The notes: generated from the letters alone by a model not told the origin. A stretch of 64,000 nucleotides of DNA from Klebsiella michiganensis (GCF_002925905.1 NZ_PRDB01000031.1:54683-118682), one strand, 5' to 3'. Numbered from the stretch's first letter, positions 21,780 through 30,940 are shown. Program-made: numbers and translations.

Positions 21780-23106
21780 TAATGAGATGGTCACTCCCTC
21801 CTTCCCGGTACTATGCTGAGGACAGGCTTTCATTCGGAGAACTATCATGGAAAACATTGCGCTCATTGGTATCGATCTGGGTAAAAACTCTTTCCATATT
21901 CATTGCCAGGATCGTCGCGGGAAGGCTGTTTACCGTAAAAAATTTACCCGGCCAAAGTTGATCGAATTTTTGGCGACATGCCCCGCTACAACCATCGCAA
22001 TGGAAGCCTGTGGCGGTTCTCACTTTATGGCACGCAAGTTGGAAGAGTTGGGGCATTCCCCAAAGCTGATATCACCACAATTTGTCCGCCCGTTCGTTAA
22101 AAGCAATAAAAACGACTTTGTCGACGCCGAAGCTATTTGTGAAGCTGCATCGCGTCCGTCTATGCGTTTTGTGCAGCCCAGAACGGAATCTCAGCAGGCA
22201 ATGCGGGCTCTGCATCGTGTCCGTGAATCCCTGGTTCAGGATAAGGTAAAAACAACCAATCAAATGCATGCTTTTCTGCTGGAATTTGGCATTAGCGTTC
22301 CCCGAGGAGCTGCCGTTATTAGCCGACTGAGTACCATTCTTGAGGATAATAGTTTGCCTCTTTACCTCAGCCAGTTATTGCTGAAATTACAACAGCATTA
22401 TCACTATCTTGTTGAGCAGATTAAAGATTTGGAATCCCAGTTGAAACGAAAGTTGGACGAAGATGAGGTTGGACAGCGCTTGCTGAGCATTCCCTGCGTC
22501 GGAACACTGACAGCGAGTACTATTTCAACTGAGATTGGCGACGGGAAGCAGTACGCCAGCAGCCGTGACTTTGCGGCGGCAACAGGGCTTGTACCTCGGC
22601 AGTACAGCACGGGAGGTAGGACGACATTGCTGGGAATTAGTAAGCGAGGTAATAAAAAGATCCGAACTTTGTTGGTTCAATGTGCCAGGGTATTCATACA
22701 AAAACTGGAACACCAGTCTGGCAAATTGGCCGATTGGGTCAGGGATTTACTGTGCCGGAAAAGCAACTTTGTCGTCACTTGTGCTCTGGCAAACAAGCTG
22801 GCCAGAATAGCCTGGGCCCTAACGGCACGACAGCAAACTTATGTAGCATAACGGCAGAAATACACCGGTTTAAAGAATTACTGATCTGGTTTTGCGAATA
22901 CTGATATTGATGATACTAACGGCCCACCGGCCTGTTGAGGAACCTGTAAAACGGAAAGGCTCATTGAAGCCGTATATTTTCTGGAGGTTCATCAGGCGCG
23001 GAACTCATCAAGGCGCGGGAATAAAATCCCATTCAGACGCCGGATAGATTCAAGCAAGCCAACTTGTCGTCAAAATCGGTGTTGCAAAAACGGGAGTGAC
23101 CATAGA
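21780..23106 (+). mobile_element. IS5075/IS4321-like element, copy B
   Basis: 1327 bp, inverted relative to copy A and apparently identical to it. It lies at the same point inside the opposite terminal repeat, so the two copies face each other across the lac segment and could recombine to invert it. Confidence 0.85.
21847..22851 (+). CDS. IS110-family transposase, IS5075/IS4321-like
   Basis: A 334-residue DEDD transposase whose predicted sequence is identical to that at 13229-14233, including GIDLGKNSFHIHCQDRRGK and the C-terminal VTCALANKLARIAWALTARQ. Upstream is a 67-base leader, and downstream about 250 bases of non-coding element sequence where this family encodes its guide RNA or its ends. 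Intact. Confidence 0.9.
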   Translation: MENIALIGIDLGKNSFHIHCQDRRGKAVYRKKFTRPKLIEFLATCPATTIAMEACGGSHFMARKLEELGHSPKLISPQFVRPFVKSNKNDFVDAEAICEAASRPSMRFVQPRTESQQAMRALHRVRESLVQDKVKTTNQMHAFLLEFGISVPRGAAVISRLSTILEDNSLPLYLSQLLLKLQQHYHYLVEQIKDLESQLKRKLDEDEVGQRLLSIPCVGTLTASTISTEIGDGKQYASSRDFAAATGLVPRQYSTGGRTTLLGISKRGNKKIRTLLVQCARVFIQKLEHQSGKLADWVRDLLCRKSNFVVTCALANKLARIAWALTARQQTYVA

Positions 23107-23128
23107 TTCCGTTTTCTGAGACGACCCC
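23107..23128 (-). repeat. Right Tn3-type terminal repeat, outer 22 bp
   Basis: TTCCGTTTTCTGAGACGACC plus CC. Its complement begins GGGGTCGTCTCAGAAAACGG, which is the Tn21-type outer end as I remember it. Bases beyond 23128 are arsH. Confidence 0.85.
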
Positions 23129-23417
23129 AGAGAACCAGCTCCCGCAGCTCAGCCACTTTCGGGTGCGTCTCCGGCGCATCATCGGGCAGTGGCAGGCCGG
23201 ACGGGTTGAAAATTTTCACCTCCGCGCCCATGGCCGTCAGCAGCCGGGCACCTTCTTCCGTTGTCAGCCGGCTGTAAGAGCGCGCCCGCAGCGAGCCGTA
23301 GAGCATCAGGATGCGGGGCGGATGCGTTATCTCTCTGGCCTTCAGCTTATCTTCCGTCAGCGGCGCGTCCAGGAGGGCCGGATCGATATTTTTCAGGGCA
23401 TCAGTCAGGTTGTTCAC
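23129..23417 (-). pseudogene. arsH: ArsH (NADPH-dependent FMN reductase), N-terminal fragment
   Basis: Starting at GTG 23417 (VNNLTDALKNIDPALLDAPL), the frame contains the flavodoxin-like ILMLYGSLRARSYSRLTTEE and LPDDAPETHPKVAELRELVL. It is cut after about 96 residues at the transposon end; the remaining residues read into the terminal repeat and IS. The catalytic core is missing. The GTGA overlap with the arsR stop shows the original arsRH operon. Confidence 0.88.
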
Positions 23418-23746
23418 AATGGGGTCTCTTCGGGAGTCTTTGCGGGTGACAGACTGCAGCTGCCGCCTGCGCAGCATTCTTCTGTCAGAAAGGCCATCAA
23501 TTGCTCAAGCTGCGCATAGCAGGGCCTGCAGAACAGGGTACGACTCTGCCGTTCCTGGCTTATGAGTCCAGCGGATATCAGCGCTGAAAGATGATGGCTG
23601 AGCGTGGAGGCAGGAATCTCAAGGTGCTTCTGCAGTTCGCCAACCGGCAGGCCTTCATGACCCGCCCTGACCAGCTCCCGGTATATGCTGAGACGTGTCG
23701 GGTGGCCCAGTTCTCGAAGTGCGTTTGCAGCAGTGTTTAAATCCAT
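23414..23746 (-). CDS. arsR: ArsR-family transcriptional repressor
   Basis: A 110-residue winged-helix protein: LRELGHPTRLSIYRELVRAG, then VGELQKHLEIPASTLSHHLS with the recognition helix. The C-terminal cysteine cluster FCRPCYAQ and EECCAGGSCS may bind As(III)/Sb(III). The usual ELCVCDL site of E. coli ArsR is not present, so metal sensing probably uses the C-terminal cysteines, as in some other ArsR types. It reads into the broken arsH with a 4-bp overlap. A 9-bp palindrome upstream is the likely operator. Confidence 0.88.
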   Translation of the reverse strand: MDLNTAANALRELGHPTRLSIYRELVRAGHEGLPVGELQKHLEIPASTLSHHLSALISAGLISQERQSRTLFCRPCYAQLEQLMAFLTEECCAGGSCSLSPAKTPEETPL

Positions 23747-23760
23747 AATACCTCCTTTAT

Positions 23761-23788
23761 CTATATTTCCAGAATAATAGAAATATAG
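23761..23788. promoter_or_regulatory. Palindromic operator upstream of arsR
   Basis: CTATATTTC and GAAATATAG are perfect 9-bp arms with a 10-base spacer, ending 15 bases before the arsR start. ArsR proteins bind such imperfect or perfect dyads to repress their own operon. Confidence 0.7.
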
Positions 23789-23993
23789 CCTGCGTCAATC
23801 GTTTCTGCCGTGAGGGTACCGCTTTCCCAATCATGCTCTGTCCGCCAGGTTATGGGGGCAGAGCCAGAGCACTACCGAAATCCTTGCGAATACCCGTGCA
23901 GGGAATAATTTCCGCCCCCTTTATGGCCGGAAAAAAAACTGATAAACGTCGCCTTTTCAGAAGGTTGCTTTCTTAACGTGGTTTTTCGCATGG

Positions 23994-24461
23994 TTGGACC
24001 TCAGACCCCATCATAGCGCGCTGGAAAACGTGGCGCTGGCACCGTGGAAAGTGAAAGGCCTCCCGAAAGCCGAGGCTCTGGAGATTGCCCGCCAGCGGCT
24101 GGCCGAAGTTGGCCTTGCTCAGCGAGCCGATCACCGTCCGCGCGACCTCTCGGGTGGCCAGCAACAGCGGGTGGCGATAGCACGTGCGCTGGCGATGGAG
24201 CCGGAAGTGATGCTGTTCGATGAAGCAACCTCGGCACTCGATCCTGAGCTGGTGAAAGGTGTTCTGACGCTAATGGCTGATTTGTGCCAGCGAGGCATGA
24301 CCATGGTGGTAGTGACGCATGAGATGGGCTTCGCCCGGCGCGTGGCAGACCAGGTAGTGTTTATGGATGAAGGCGAGATTGTAGAAGCCGGCACACCAGA
24401 ACAAATCTTTGACCGCCCGCAATCTGCACGCCTGCAGCGTTTTCTGTCGGAGGTACTGTGA
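23994..24461 (+). pseudogene. Amino-acid-type ABC transporter ATPase, C-terminal part
   Basis: About 155 residues with the ABC signature [19 protein letters not shown], Walker [16 protein letters not shown], and the H-loop VVVTHEMGF. The Walker A segment and Q-loop, normally in the first 85 residues, are absent, because upstream sequence (23800-23990) does not encode them. The likely TTG start at 23994 is only the point where the fragment becomes readable. The C-terminal [20 protein letters not shown] is typical of polar amino acid importers (GlnQ/HisP type). It overlaps the next gene by one base. Confidence 0.85.
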
Positions 24462-25534
24462 TGACACATCAACAGGTTAGAGGCCCAATCCGCACGGCTC
24501 TGGTGGGTTTTGGCGTCGCCGGCAGTGTGTTTCATGCGCCGCTGATTGCCCATAACACCGACTATCGTCTCGATGTCATCGTCACTGGCGATGCCCAACG
24601 CGTAGCGACGGCGCAGCAATGTTACCCAGAGGCGAGCGTGCTGCCGGACTGGCCGGCGTTGCTTAAGGCAATTGATGGAGGCGAGATTGGTATCGATCTC
24701 ATCGTGCTGGCCACGCCGCCGGCGCAACATGGGGAGCAGGCTGTGCAGGCCAGCCTGCGCGCTATTCATCTGGTGGTGGATAAACCGTTCGCAGCGGATG
24801 TACAAGCGGCCGAAATGATGATCGCCGCAGCGCAGCAGGCCAATACCTTGCTCACCGTGTTTCATAACCGACGCTGGGACGGTGATTTTCTGACATTACA
24901 GCGCCTGGTGCAACAGGAAGTCTTTGGCACCGTAAGAAGTTTTGAGTCGCGTTTCGAGTGGTGGCGACCGCAGGGGTTTGGCAACTGGCGTGACAGCGTC
25001 ACTCTTGCGCAGGGCGGCGGTTTGCTGCTGGATCTCGGTAGCCATTTGATTGACCAGGCCATGCAGCTATTTGGCCCGGTAGTCCACGCCACGGCGGAAC
25101 TGGCGCGCCATTCCGGGCCGCAGTCGGACAGTGATGAAGACGGTTTCGTCTCATTGCTGCATCACAACGGCGTGCGTTCCCGGCTGTGGATGAATGGTCA
25201 GGCGGCATTGAATGCGCCGCGCTTCCACCTGCTGGGCAGCAAAGGCGCTTTCACCCACTGGGGGCTGGATAATCAGGAGCCGCAGCTGGCGGCTGGCATG
25301 TCGCCCACCGATAGCCAGTACGGCGTCACGCCGGCAGGTAATTTTGCCCGGGCCGGCACGGTCGGGGCAACCACAACGGTGCCCATTGAACGTGGCCACT
25401 ACCCCGCTTTCTATCAGCTGTTAGCCCACGCGCTGTTACACGGCGGGCCGCCGCCGGTTGATGCACGTGAAGCGCTCAGTGTTTTACAGCTTATTGAGCA
25501 ACTCCATCGGCAGCATCGCGTACGTATTGCCTGA
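24461..25534 (+). CDS. Gfo/Idh/MocA-family oxidoreductase
   Basis: A 357-residue NAD(P)-dependent dehydrogenase. The N-terminal Rossmann fold shows ALVGFGVAGSVFHAPLIAH, LIVLATPPAQHGEQAVQASL and the conserved EKP-like VVDKPFAADV. The C-terminal alpha/beta domain contains GGGLLLDLGSHLIDQAMQLF with the catalytic histidine region. It resembles YdgJ/YhhX-type enzymes that oxidise sugars or inositols; substrate unknown. Start chosen at ATG 24461, which overlaps the ATPase stop. It is co-directional with a transporter ATPase stub and an FAD enzyme, suggesting a broken uptake-and-catabolism operon. Confidence 0.88.
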   Translation: MTHQQVRGPIRTALVGFGVAGSVFHAPLIAHNTDYRLDVIVTGDAQRVATAQQCYPEASVLPDWPALLKAIDGGEIGIDLIVLATPPAQHGEQAVQASLRAIHLVVDKPFAADVQAAEMMIAAAQQANTLLTVFHNRRWDGDFLTLQRLVQQEVFGTVRSFESRFEWWRPQGFGNWRDSVTLAQGGGLLLDLGSHLIDQAMQLFGPVVHATAELARHSGPQSDSDEDGFVSLLHHNGVRSRLWMNGQAALNAPRFHLLGSKGAFTHWGLDNQEPQLAAGMSPTDSQYGVTPAGNFARAGTVGATTTVPIERGHYPAFYQLLAHALLHGGPPPVDAREALSVLQLIEQLHRQHRVRIA

Positions 25535-25563
25535 GGGCGAACATTTTTTAACAGAAGGAATAA

Positions 25564-26685
25564 ATGATGTCTGACAAAACCGTGGCAAAAACCGTCATCG
25601 TGCTGGGTGGCGGCATTCTCGGAGTCTCAACCGCCTGGCAGCTGGCGCAGGCGGGCGCGCAAGTCACACTGGTGACGGAAGCGGCGCTCTGCTCAGGCGC
25701 CACCGGCCGTTCCCTCTCCTGGCTCAACTCAGCTGGTGAGCGTTCGCAGCCTTATCATGCGCTGCGGATGGCGGGTATTGACCGCTATCGCACGCTATTT
25801 GCCCGCCATCCACAGCTTGACTGGCTGCGTTTCGATGGTGCTATTTACTGGGCCGCAGACGATGTCGCGGGCACCAAAGCGCGTCATGACTATGAAAAAG
25901 CGCAGGGCTACGACTCAAAGCTGATCAATCACGCCACGGTCGGTGATGTCGATGCGCAGGTGAATCCGGCCAGCCTGAGTCAGGTCGCGATTGCAAATCC
26001 GGGTGAAGGCTGGGTCAGTCTGCCGCATCTGGTTGAGCATCTGATGCAGGCATTTCGTGCGCTGGGCGGAGAAGTCGTTGAGCACGCTGGTAAAGCCAGC
26101 GTGATAACCAAAGACGGCCGGGCCAGCGGCATTCGCAGTGAAAAATTCGGTGAGCTGCAGGCCGATCAGGTACTGGTGGCGTGTGGCCCGTGGACGCCGG
26201 AAGTGGTTGCCCCACTCGGTGTGAAGATACCCAATAGCTCTCCGGTCTCAATGCTGGTGACCAGCCAACCCTGCGATCACGCACTCCAGGTGGTCTTGAA
26301 TACACCACGCGCTGCGGTCCGCCCTAACCCTGGCAACACTATCGCCGTCGATCATGACTGGTATGAAGAGCATATCGTCGCTCAGGCTGACGGGCAGTAC
26401 AGCATTGATACATCTGTCATTAACCAGTTGATGGCGGAAGCGGGTAGCCTGATAGGTGACGGCGAGCCGTTAACAGCCAACAGCTGGAAAATTGGTCTGA
26501 AGCCCATTCCAGGAGATGGCGAACCAGTGGTCGGCGAGTTGCAGAACGTTCCCGGCTGTTTTGTCGTTTTCACCCATTCCGGCGCCACGCTGGCGTTAAT
26601 CCTCGGCGAGATACTGACGCAGGAGATACTCACCGGCGTCAAACACCCGATGCTGGCGACCTTCCGCCCGGAAAGATTTAGCTAA
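25564..26685 (+). CDS. FAD-dependent oxidoreductase (DAO/DadA family)
   Basis: A 373-residue flavoprotein with the dinucleotide-binding motif VIVLGGGILGVSTAWQLAQA near the start, the second family motif GATGRSLSWLNSAGERS, and the C-terminal FAD-contact segment VFTHSGATLALILGEIL. This is the pattern of D-amino acid dehydrogenases and sarcosine/glycine oxidase relatives. The substrate is not clear. It follows the dehydrogenase gene by 29 bp with a GAAGGAA ribosome site and is probably in the same operon. Confidence 0.88.
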   Translation: MMSDKTVAKTVIVLGGGILGVSTAWQLAQAGAQVTLVTEAALCSGATGRSLSWLNSAGERSQPYHALRMAGIDRYRTLFARHPQLDWLRFDGAIYWAADDVAGTKARHDYEKAQGYDSKLINHATVGDVDAQVNPASLSQVAIANPGEGWVSLPHLVEHLMQAFRALGGEVVEHAGKASVITKDGRASGIRSEKFGELQADQVLVACGPWTPEVVAPLGVKIPNSSPVSMLVTSQPCDHALQVVLNTPRAAVRPNPGNTIAVDHDWYEEHIVAQADGQYSIDTSVINQLMAEAGSLIGDGEPLTANSWKIGLKPIPGDGEPVVGELQNVPGCFVVFTHSGATLALILGEILTQEILTGVKHPMLATFRPERFS

Positions 26686-26695
26686 CATTATTGCC

Positions 26696-26718
26696 AGCGC
26701 CACGATGTCGGTGGCGCT
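26696..26718 (+). terminator. Hairpin after the FAD oxidoreductase gene
   Basis: Arms AGCGCCAC and GTGGCGCT with a 7-base loop start 11 bases after the stop codon. The following bases are only weakly T-rich, so efficiency is uncertain. Confidence 0.6.
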
Positions 26719-26919
26719 GAATACACTCCCTTTTGCCTGTCACACACCGCTCATTTCCCCGATATAATCTATGAGCGGACATTTACTGCAGACTACTTAA
26801 TATTTTCATCATTTTAAACATAACATCACTGTTGTAAATCAATTACCTACCAAAGTATAACATCCCATCAGGTCTAAACTAGTTAACTTAATTTAGCTAC
26901 TTGAATCGCCACGGATAAT

Positions 26920-27732
26920 CTAGACACTTCCGAGCCGTTGATAATACTGGTTTTCATATTCTGTCGGTGACATCTGTTCGCTAGAACCATGCCGACGCTT
27001 ACTGTTATAAAACATTTCGATGTAATCAAAAATATCACTGCGGGCTTCTTCCCGCGTTCCGTAGATCTTTTTCTTTATCCGTTCACGTTTCAACAACTGG
27101 AAAAAACTTTCTGCAACCGCATTATCATGGCAGTTACCGCGACGGCTCATGCTACCCTCCAGGCCGTGTGATTTCAGGAACGACTGCCACTCATGGCTTG
27201 TGTACTGACTGCCCTGATCCGAATGAACCAGCACCTGTTTTTCGGGATTACGCCGCCATACAGCCATCAGCAGTGCGTTCAGGACAATGTCCTTTGTCAT
27301 CCGGGATTGCATGGACCAGCCGATAATTTTGCGTGAGAACAGATCAACAACAACGGCAAGATACAGCCAGCCTTCGTGGGGCCTGATGTAGGTTATGTCC
27401 GTTACCCAACGCTCATCAGGAGCATCCGGATTGAACTGTCGCTGGAGCCTGTTGGGTGACACGATACTGGCCTCGCCTTTACGTGCCCGCGGGCTTCGGT
27501 ATCCGACCTGAGCCTTTATTCCGACACGTTTCATCAGTCTCCAGACTCTGTTTACTCCGCACTGTTGCCCGCTGTCACGCAGATCCAGATGGATTTTGCG
27601 ATAACCATAGACGCATCCCGATTCCAGCCAGAACTGTTTAATCTGTCCTGTCAGTCTCAGGTCTGCCTGATGGCGTTGTGAATGCGGCTGCTGAAGCCAG
27701 GCGTAAAAACCACTGGGATGAACATCCAGCAC
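26920..27732 (-). CDS. IS3-family transposase OrfB
   Basis: A 270-residue integrase-core protein with GCVYGYRKIHLDLRDSGQ (HTH_21), DERWVTDITYIRPHEGWLYL (first D), LVHSDQGSQYTSHEWQSF (second D) and NCHDNAVAESFFQLLKRERI (E). ATG at 27732 is internal; the frame is open upstream toward orfA, so the real product is probably an OrfAB frameshift fusion. It resembles the OrfB at 4160-6384 but is a different element. Confidence 0.9.
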   Translation of the reverse strand: MLDVHPSGFYAWLQQPHSQRHQADLRLTGQIKQFWLESGCVYGYRKIHLDLRDSGQQCGVNRVWRLMKRVGIKAQVGYRSPRARKGEASIVSPNRLQRQFNPDAPDERWVTDITYIRPHEGWLYLAVVVDLFSRKIIGWSMQSRMTKDIVLNALLMAVWRRNPEKQVLVHSDQGSQYTSHEWQSFLKSHGLEGSMSRRGNCHDNAVAESFFQLLKRERIKKKIYGTREEARSDIFDYIEMFYNSKRRHGSSEQMSPTEYENQYYQRLGSV

Positions 27733-27788
27733 CCGACAGAGCAGGCGAACAGGCCAGCAACAGGAGTTGTCACGGATAAAGGCGTACC

Positions 27789-28073
27789 TCAGTCGGACAG
27801 CTTTGCGAAGTACGCCGCGGCTTTTTTTAATATGTCCCGTTCGTCGGTAACCCGTTTCAGCTCTTTCTGGAGACGGCGGATCTCGGCCTGAGCATCTGAC
27901 TGTTCTTTATTAGTGGAAGGATCCGGACCGTACTTCTTTATCCAGGCATAAAGGCTGTGGGTGGTGATATCGAGACGTGTTGCAACGCTGGCAACAGAAT
28001 AACCGCGATCAACAACCTGTTTGACTGCTTCAGTTTTAAACTCTTCGGGATAACGCTTACCGCTCATGGGCAC
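27789..28073 (-). CDS. IS3-family transposase OrfA
   Basis: A 94-residue protein: MSGKRYPEEFKTEAVKQVV, the HTH region GYSVASVATRLDITTHSLYA and a coiled-coil end (IRRLQKELKRVTDERDILKK). An AGAGAGG sequence precedes the start at 28073, and the next Met (28067) is also possible. Standard IS3 OrfA. Confidence 0.9.
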   Translation of the reverse strand: MPMSGKRYPEEFKTEAVKQVVDRGYSVASVATRLDITTHSLYAWIKKYGPDPSTNKEQSDAQAEIRRLQKELKRVTDERDILKKAAAYFAKLSD

Positions 28074-28130
28074 CTCTCTTTAAGCCATCTTAAATGACTC
28101 TGAGGTGTCTGTTAAACCCGTGGCGATTCA

Positions 28131-28422
28131 CAGTTCAATTTGTGAGAATCTCATTAATGAAGAAAAATATAAAAATCGCCAAGTTGATAAAATTATCGCT
28201 GACTTAAAGGGTTATGTTAAAGAATGCGGAAATGAATACTCAACAATAACTGACATAACGGATAACTTACCTGACTGGAAAGTCATCGGTGGAATCATGT
28301 ATTCTGTTATGGATGATAATATATCAATAGAAGAATTAAAGAATTATCTTGAAGAACACTCCGGACGGTGTGACACGGATTTCAGAAAATTATTATGTCT
28401 TTATGATTACTTAGCATTTTAA
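28131..28422 (+). pseudogene. Unidentified gene, 3' part left by IS3-family insertion
   Basis: The open frame continues from inside the IS end through SICENLINEEKYKNRQVDKI, a hydrophilic helical segment, to LCLYDYLAF and a stop at 28422. About 95 residues remain and no domain is recognised. Low GC and an adjacent strong terminator suggest a once-real gene of foreign origin. The apparent start at 28105 lies in IS sequence. Confidence 0.5.
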
Positions 28423-28436
28423 ATGTTCGATTTTTT

Positions 28437-28465
28437 TACTAAACCGCCTTTAAGGCGGTTTAGTA
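28437..28465. terminator. Strong bidirectional hairpin
   Basis: TACTAAACCGCCTT and AAGGCGGTTTAGTA are perfect 14-bp arms around one T, preceded on the plus strand by a T-run (TTTTTTT, 28431-28437). It separates the truncated gene from the convergent Mrr-like gene. Confidence 0.8.
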
Positions 28466-28526
28466 AATTAAAGTTACCAACGCAAAACCTGCCAGTACTT
28501 ACCATCAATGCTGCAATGTTTAAACA

Positions 28527-29708
28527 TTATGAGTTCGACTGAAAATCTTCGATTATCTTCTGATTGTAATCATCCAGATACTTTTGCAGTTCATCCCTGT
28601 CGATCAGACGTACCAAGGCTGATTCAGCTAACTCTTTCGCAGAGCGTGTGAAGTAGGAATTAGTCACAACCATCGCCTCATCACAACCATAGAATGTTTT
28701 AGCAGAGATCACCTGCTGCACCGCCGAGTTACCTACAGAACCAGAATAATTTTTCGCCTGAATAACCATATCCTTACCAAATCGAGTGACGAAGAGATCT
28801 GCCCCCTGATCTTGCGTTCTCTTGGTTTCTTTCACGTCATAGCCCATAGTCTGGAATACTTCCACAAGGAAATCTTCAAACTGGAAACCGTCCATTGCAT
28901 CAACTAAATACATGGTGACGAATTTGTTAGGGTTAAAATGTTCGAGCCGTGTAGCTAATCTATCAACCAGAATATCAAAATAAATATGTTCGCACACAGC
29001 TAAGTATTTTTTAACTTCATCAAATGAAACTAAAGGAACACCAGGCGTAGCCTCCGCTTTTTCATTGAACTCTACTGATGAGAACTCTATTTTATTGCTC
29101 CATATATAGAATAGAAACAATGAAAGATCTGCCCTAAAAGTGGTACCCGCTTCCTCAATCCATGACTTCAAGGATTTAGTAAGTGTGGATTTAATATGCC
29201 GTTTAACTTCCTTAGCGAAACCATAATAAAGAGCGTTAAATGACGTGGTAAGGAGTAATTTATCTAATAGCTCAGGTAACTGCTCAAGCTCATTGAACCC
29301 TTTTCTGACCAACACCTCACGGAAAAGTTGTAATTCGGAGTATGTACCATTATCTGTTGAGTAATCTGCTTCCGATTTATTATTATGTGAGAATCTGGAA
29401 GTGTAAATGAAGTTAGTAAAATATGGATCTTTTAAACTGGAGTATTTTTCGAGAACATTTTCAAGCAATTGATTAAGCTGAGTTTGCTCTTTCTTTTTCC
29501 CAAATAGATCTTTTAGAACACCCTTTGAACGATACTGAAATTCGGGATAAAACGATGGATTCAATGGTGTCATACGTTGTATGTCTATTGCTTGTGCGGT
29601 CGATGATGCTGAACCCCATGCAGACGTTTTTACAGGCGAAACTCCACTACACCAGGGACAATTAACCTCAAAAGTCGTTCTACTGCAAGTATCACACTGA
29701 TAAATCAT
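28527..29708 (-). CDS. Mrr-like restriction endonuclease-domain protein
   Basis: A 393-residue protein. The N-terminus has a zinc-ribbon-like pattern (CDTC at 5-8, CPWC at 17-20). Residues 30-265 are helical and unassigned. Residues about 270-375 form an Mrr_cat domain: MDGFQFEDFLVEVFQTMGYD, the catalytic Asp304 in GADLF, Gln317-Ala-Lys319 (QAK), and VISAKTFYGCDEAMVVTNSY. The QxK form replaces ExK, as is usual in Mrr-type nucleases. Such proteins cut modified or foreign DNA. It is the last gene of the minus-strand defence island, 104 bp after the PD-(D/E)XK gene. Confidence 0.8.
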   Translation of the reverse strand: MIYQCDTCSRTTFEVNCPWCSGVSPVKTSAWGSASSTAQAIDIQRMTPLNPSFYPEFQYRSKGVLKDLFGKKKEQTQLNQLLENVLEKYSSLKDPYFTNFIYTSRFSHNNKSEADYSTDNGTYSELQLFREVLVRKGFNELEQLPELLDKLLLTTSFNALYYGFAKEVKRHIKSTLTKSLKSWIEEAGTTFRADLSLFLFYIWSNKIEFSSVEFNEKAEATPGVPLVSFDEVKKYLAVCEHIYFDILVDRLATRLEHFNPNKFVTMYLVDAMDGFQFEDFLVEVFQTMGYDVKETKRTQDQGADLFVTRFGKDMVIQAKNYSGSVGNSAVQQVISAKTFYGCDEAMVVTNSYFTRSAKELAESALVRLIDRDELQKYLDDYNQKIIEDFQSNS

Positions 29709-29812
29709 TTGAATATTCTCCTTTTATTCCAATATCTGTCTATTCGGCGCTTCAATTACCAGCCTAATAATCCACAATTTAAAAAAGATCGTCATCACTC
29801 AGTCATATTACT

Positions 29813-30940
29813 TTATATTCTTATTTTTGAGTCCATCCACTTAGTCATATCCTTAAGAAGAACCAGTGCATCTTTTTTGCTTCTCGTATTCCCCCAAAAA
29901 CTCAGTTCAAGCACTTTCCCCTTCCCAGTAATTGATACTTCATAGTCCTCAGGGCTAGCTGTTGGAATGAAATCTCCAGCACTTAAAGCAACTCTTATTT
30001 CTTCTTTTAGTGCATTAACTTCAGGGTAATCATCTGAATGTATCCATCCATATACGTAGAACTCAGCTTCATCTCGTCCATCCTCTGAAGGGCGATAAAC
30101 TAACGTAATTCCTGTTTTACCTTGCCCCCAGCATCCCGGCATCAGATGAATTGCTTTATAGTAACCCTTCCAGTTATTAATACCTGTTGCAATATGAATA
30201 TCAGGCAATACCTCTGAGACAACCGATTTAGCTTCCTCGGTGATAGCATTTTGGTACATTTCCAGCAGTTGAACCGATTTTATCAAAGCTGAGAAATTTT
30301 CAGTGACAAACTCCACATTTTTATCAGATACCTTATCCATACTAACCTCACTCAATTTTTTAAGATGACTTAAAAACTCCTGATAAAAAACAGTCCACTT
30401 GCTGAACTCTTGATTCATCATCTCCAACCCCAGACGTCGAATGGCGGTTTCCAGCAGCAGTGAATAATTGATCAGTTGCCAACCGTCTACGCCTTTAGCA
30501 CTGTTACCGTCAGGCTTTAATATACAGCGAAATAGATTTTGATTGTTGCCGCCGTAACTATCAATGAGACTTACATAGCTGGGAAAAGGATTATATGTAT
30601 CAGCCAAAACTTTATGCTCAATACCTATGATGAATTCATCATGTCTGATAAGAATATCAAGATATTTCCCATCCTCTGTTCTGGCCTCTCTCATTAATTC
30701 CAGAGAGGTGAAATCAATTTCATCAACATCGAGGGAATCATCCAGGCAACATAACAATGCTTTTAGCAACCATGGCGGCACCATTTTCTGGGCTCCCATA
30801 AACAAAGCCATCAAATCCGTTGTTGGGTTTTCGAGATATCCGGAACCTCCCAATTCAAAAAAATTGAATTCAACATCATCCTCAACCGAGATGCCTTTCA
30901 GTTGTTCAATAAATTCGATAGCCAACGCTTCGGAATGCAA
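29813..30940 (-). CDS. PD-(D/E)XK nuclease superfamily protein
   Basis: A 375-residue soluble protein. The segment TEDGKYLDILIRHDEFIIGI followed by EHKV contains Asp95 and Glu108-His-Lys110, a D-x12-ExK nuclease core. The rest resembles the PDDEXK_4-type family often seen in defence islands. Late strands read GCWGQGKTGITLVYRPSED. The physiological target is unknown. AGGGAGG lies just upstream of the 30940 start. It is co-directional with hsd genes but separated by a 104-bp gap on either side, so it may have its own promoter. Confidence 0.75.
   Translation of the reverse strand: MHSEALAIEFIEQLKGISVEDDVEFNFFELGGSGYLENPTTDLMALFMGAQKMVPPWLLKALLCCLDDSLDVDEIDFTSLELMREARTEDGKYLDILIRHDEFIIGIEHKVLADTYNPFPSYVSLIDSYGGNNQNLFRCILKPDGNSAKGVDGWQLINYSLLLETAIRRLGLEMMNQEFSKWTVFYQEFLSHLKKLSEVSMDKVSDKNVEFVTENFSALIKSVQLLEMYQNAITEEAKSVVSEVLPDIHIATGINNWKGYYKAIHLMPGCWGQGKTGITLVYRPSEDGRDEAEFYVYGWIHSDDYPEVNALKEEIRVALSAGDFIPTASPEDYEVSITGKGKVLELSFWGNTRSKKDALVLLKDMTKWMDSKIRI

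Larger units (their letters stand above)
26902..28130 (-). mobile_element. IS3-family element
   Basis: Ends are TGAATCGCCACGG at 26902 and its complement CCGTGGCGATTCA ending at 28130, with continued similarity (AGACAC and GAG) inward. Length is 1229 bp. The two transposase frames are intact. No duplication is evident at the flanks. Its right end truncates a gene continuing to 28422. Confidence 0.85.

Noticed and set aside
23070..23477. A 135-residue ORF covering arsH
   Set aside because: Its N-terminus lies inside arsR in another frame and its last 20 residues lie in the transposon end. Only 23129-23417 is arsH.
29709..29945. A 78-residue plus-strand ORF between the two nuclease genes
   Set aside because: It overlaps the end of the nuclease gene antisense, is Ser/Leu-rich, and has no ribosome site.
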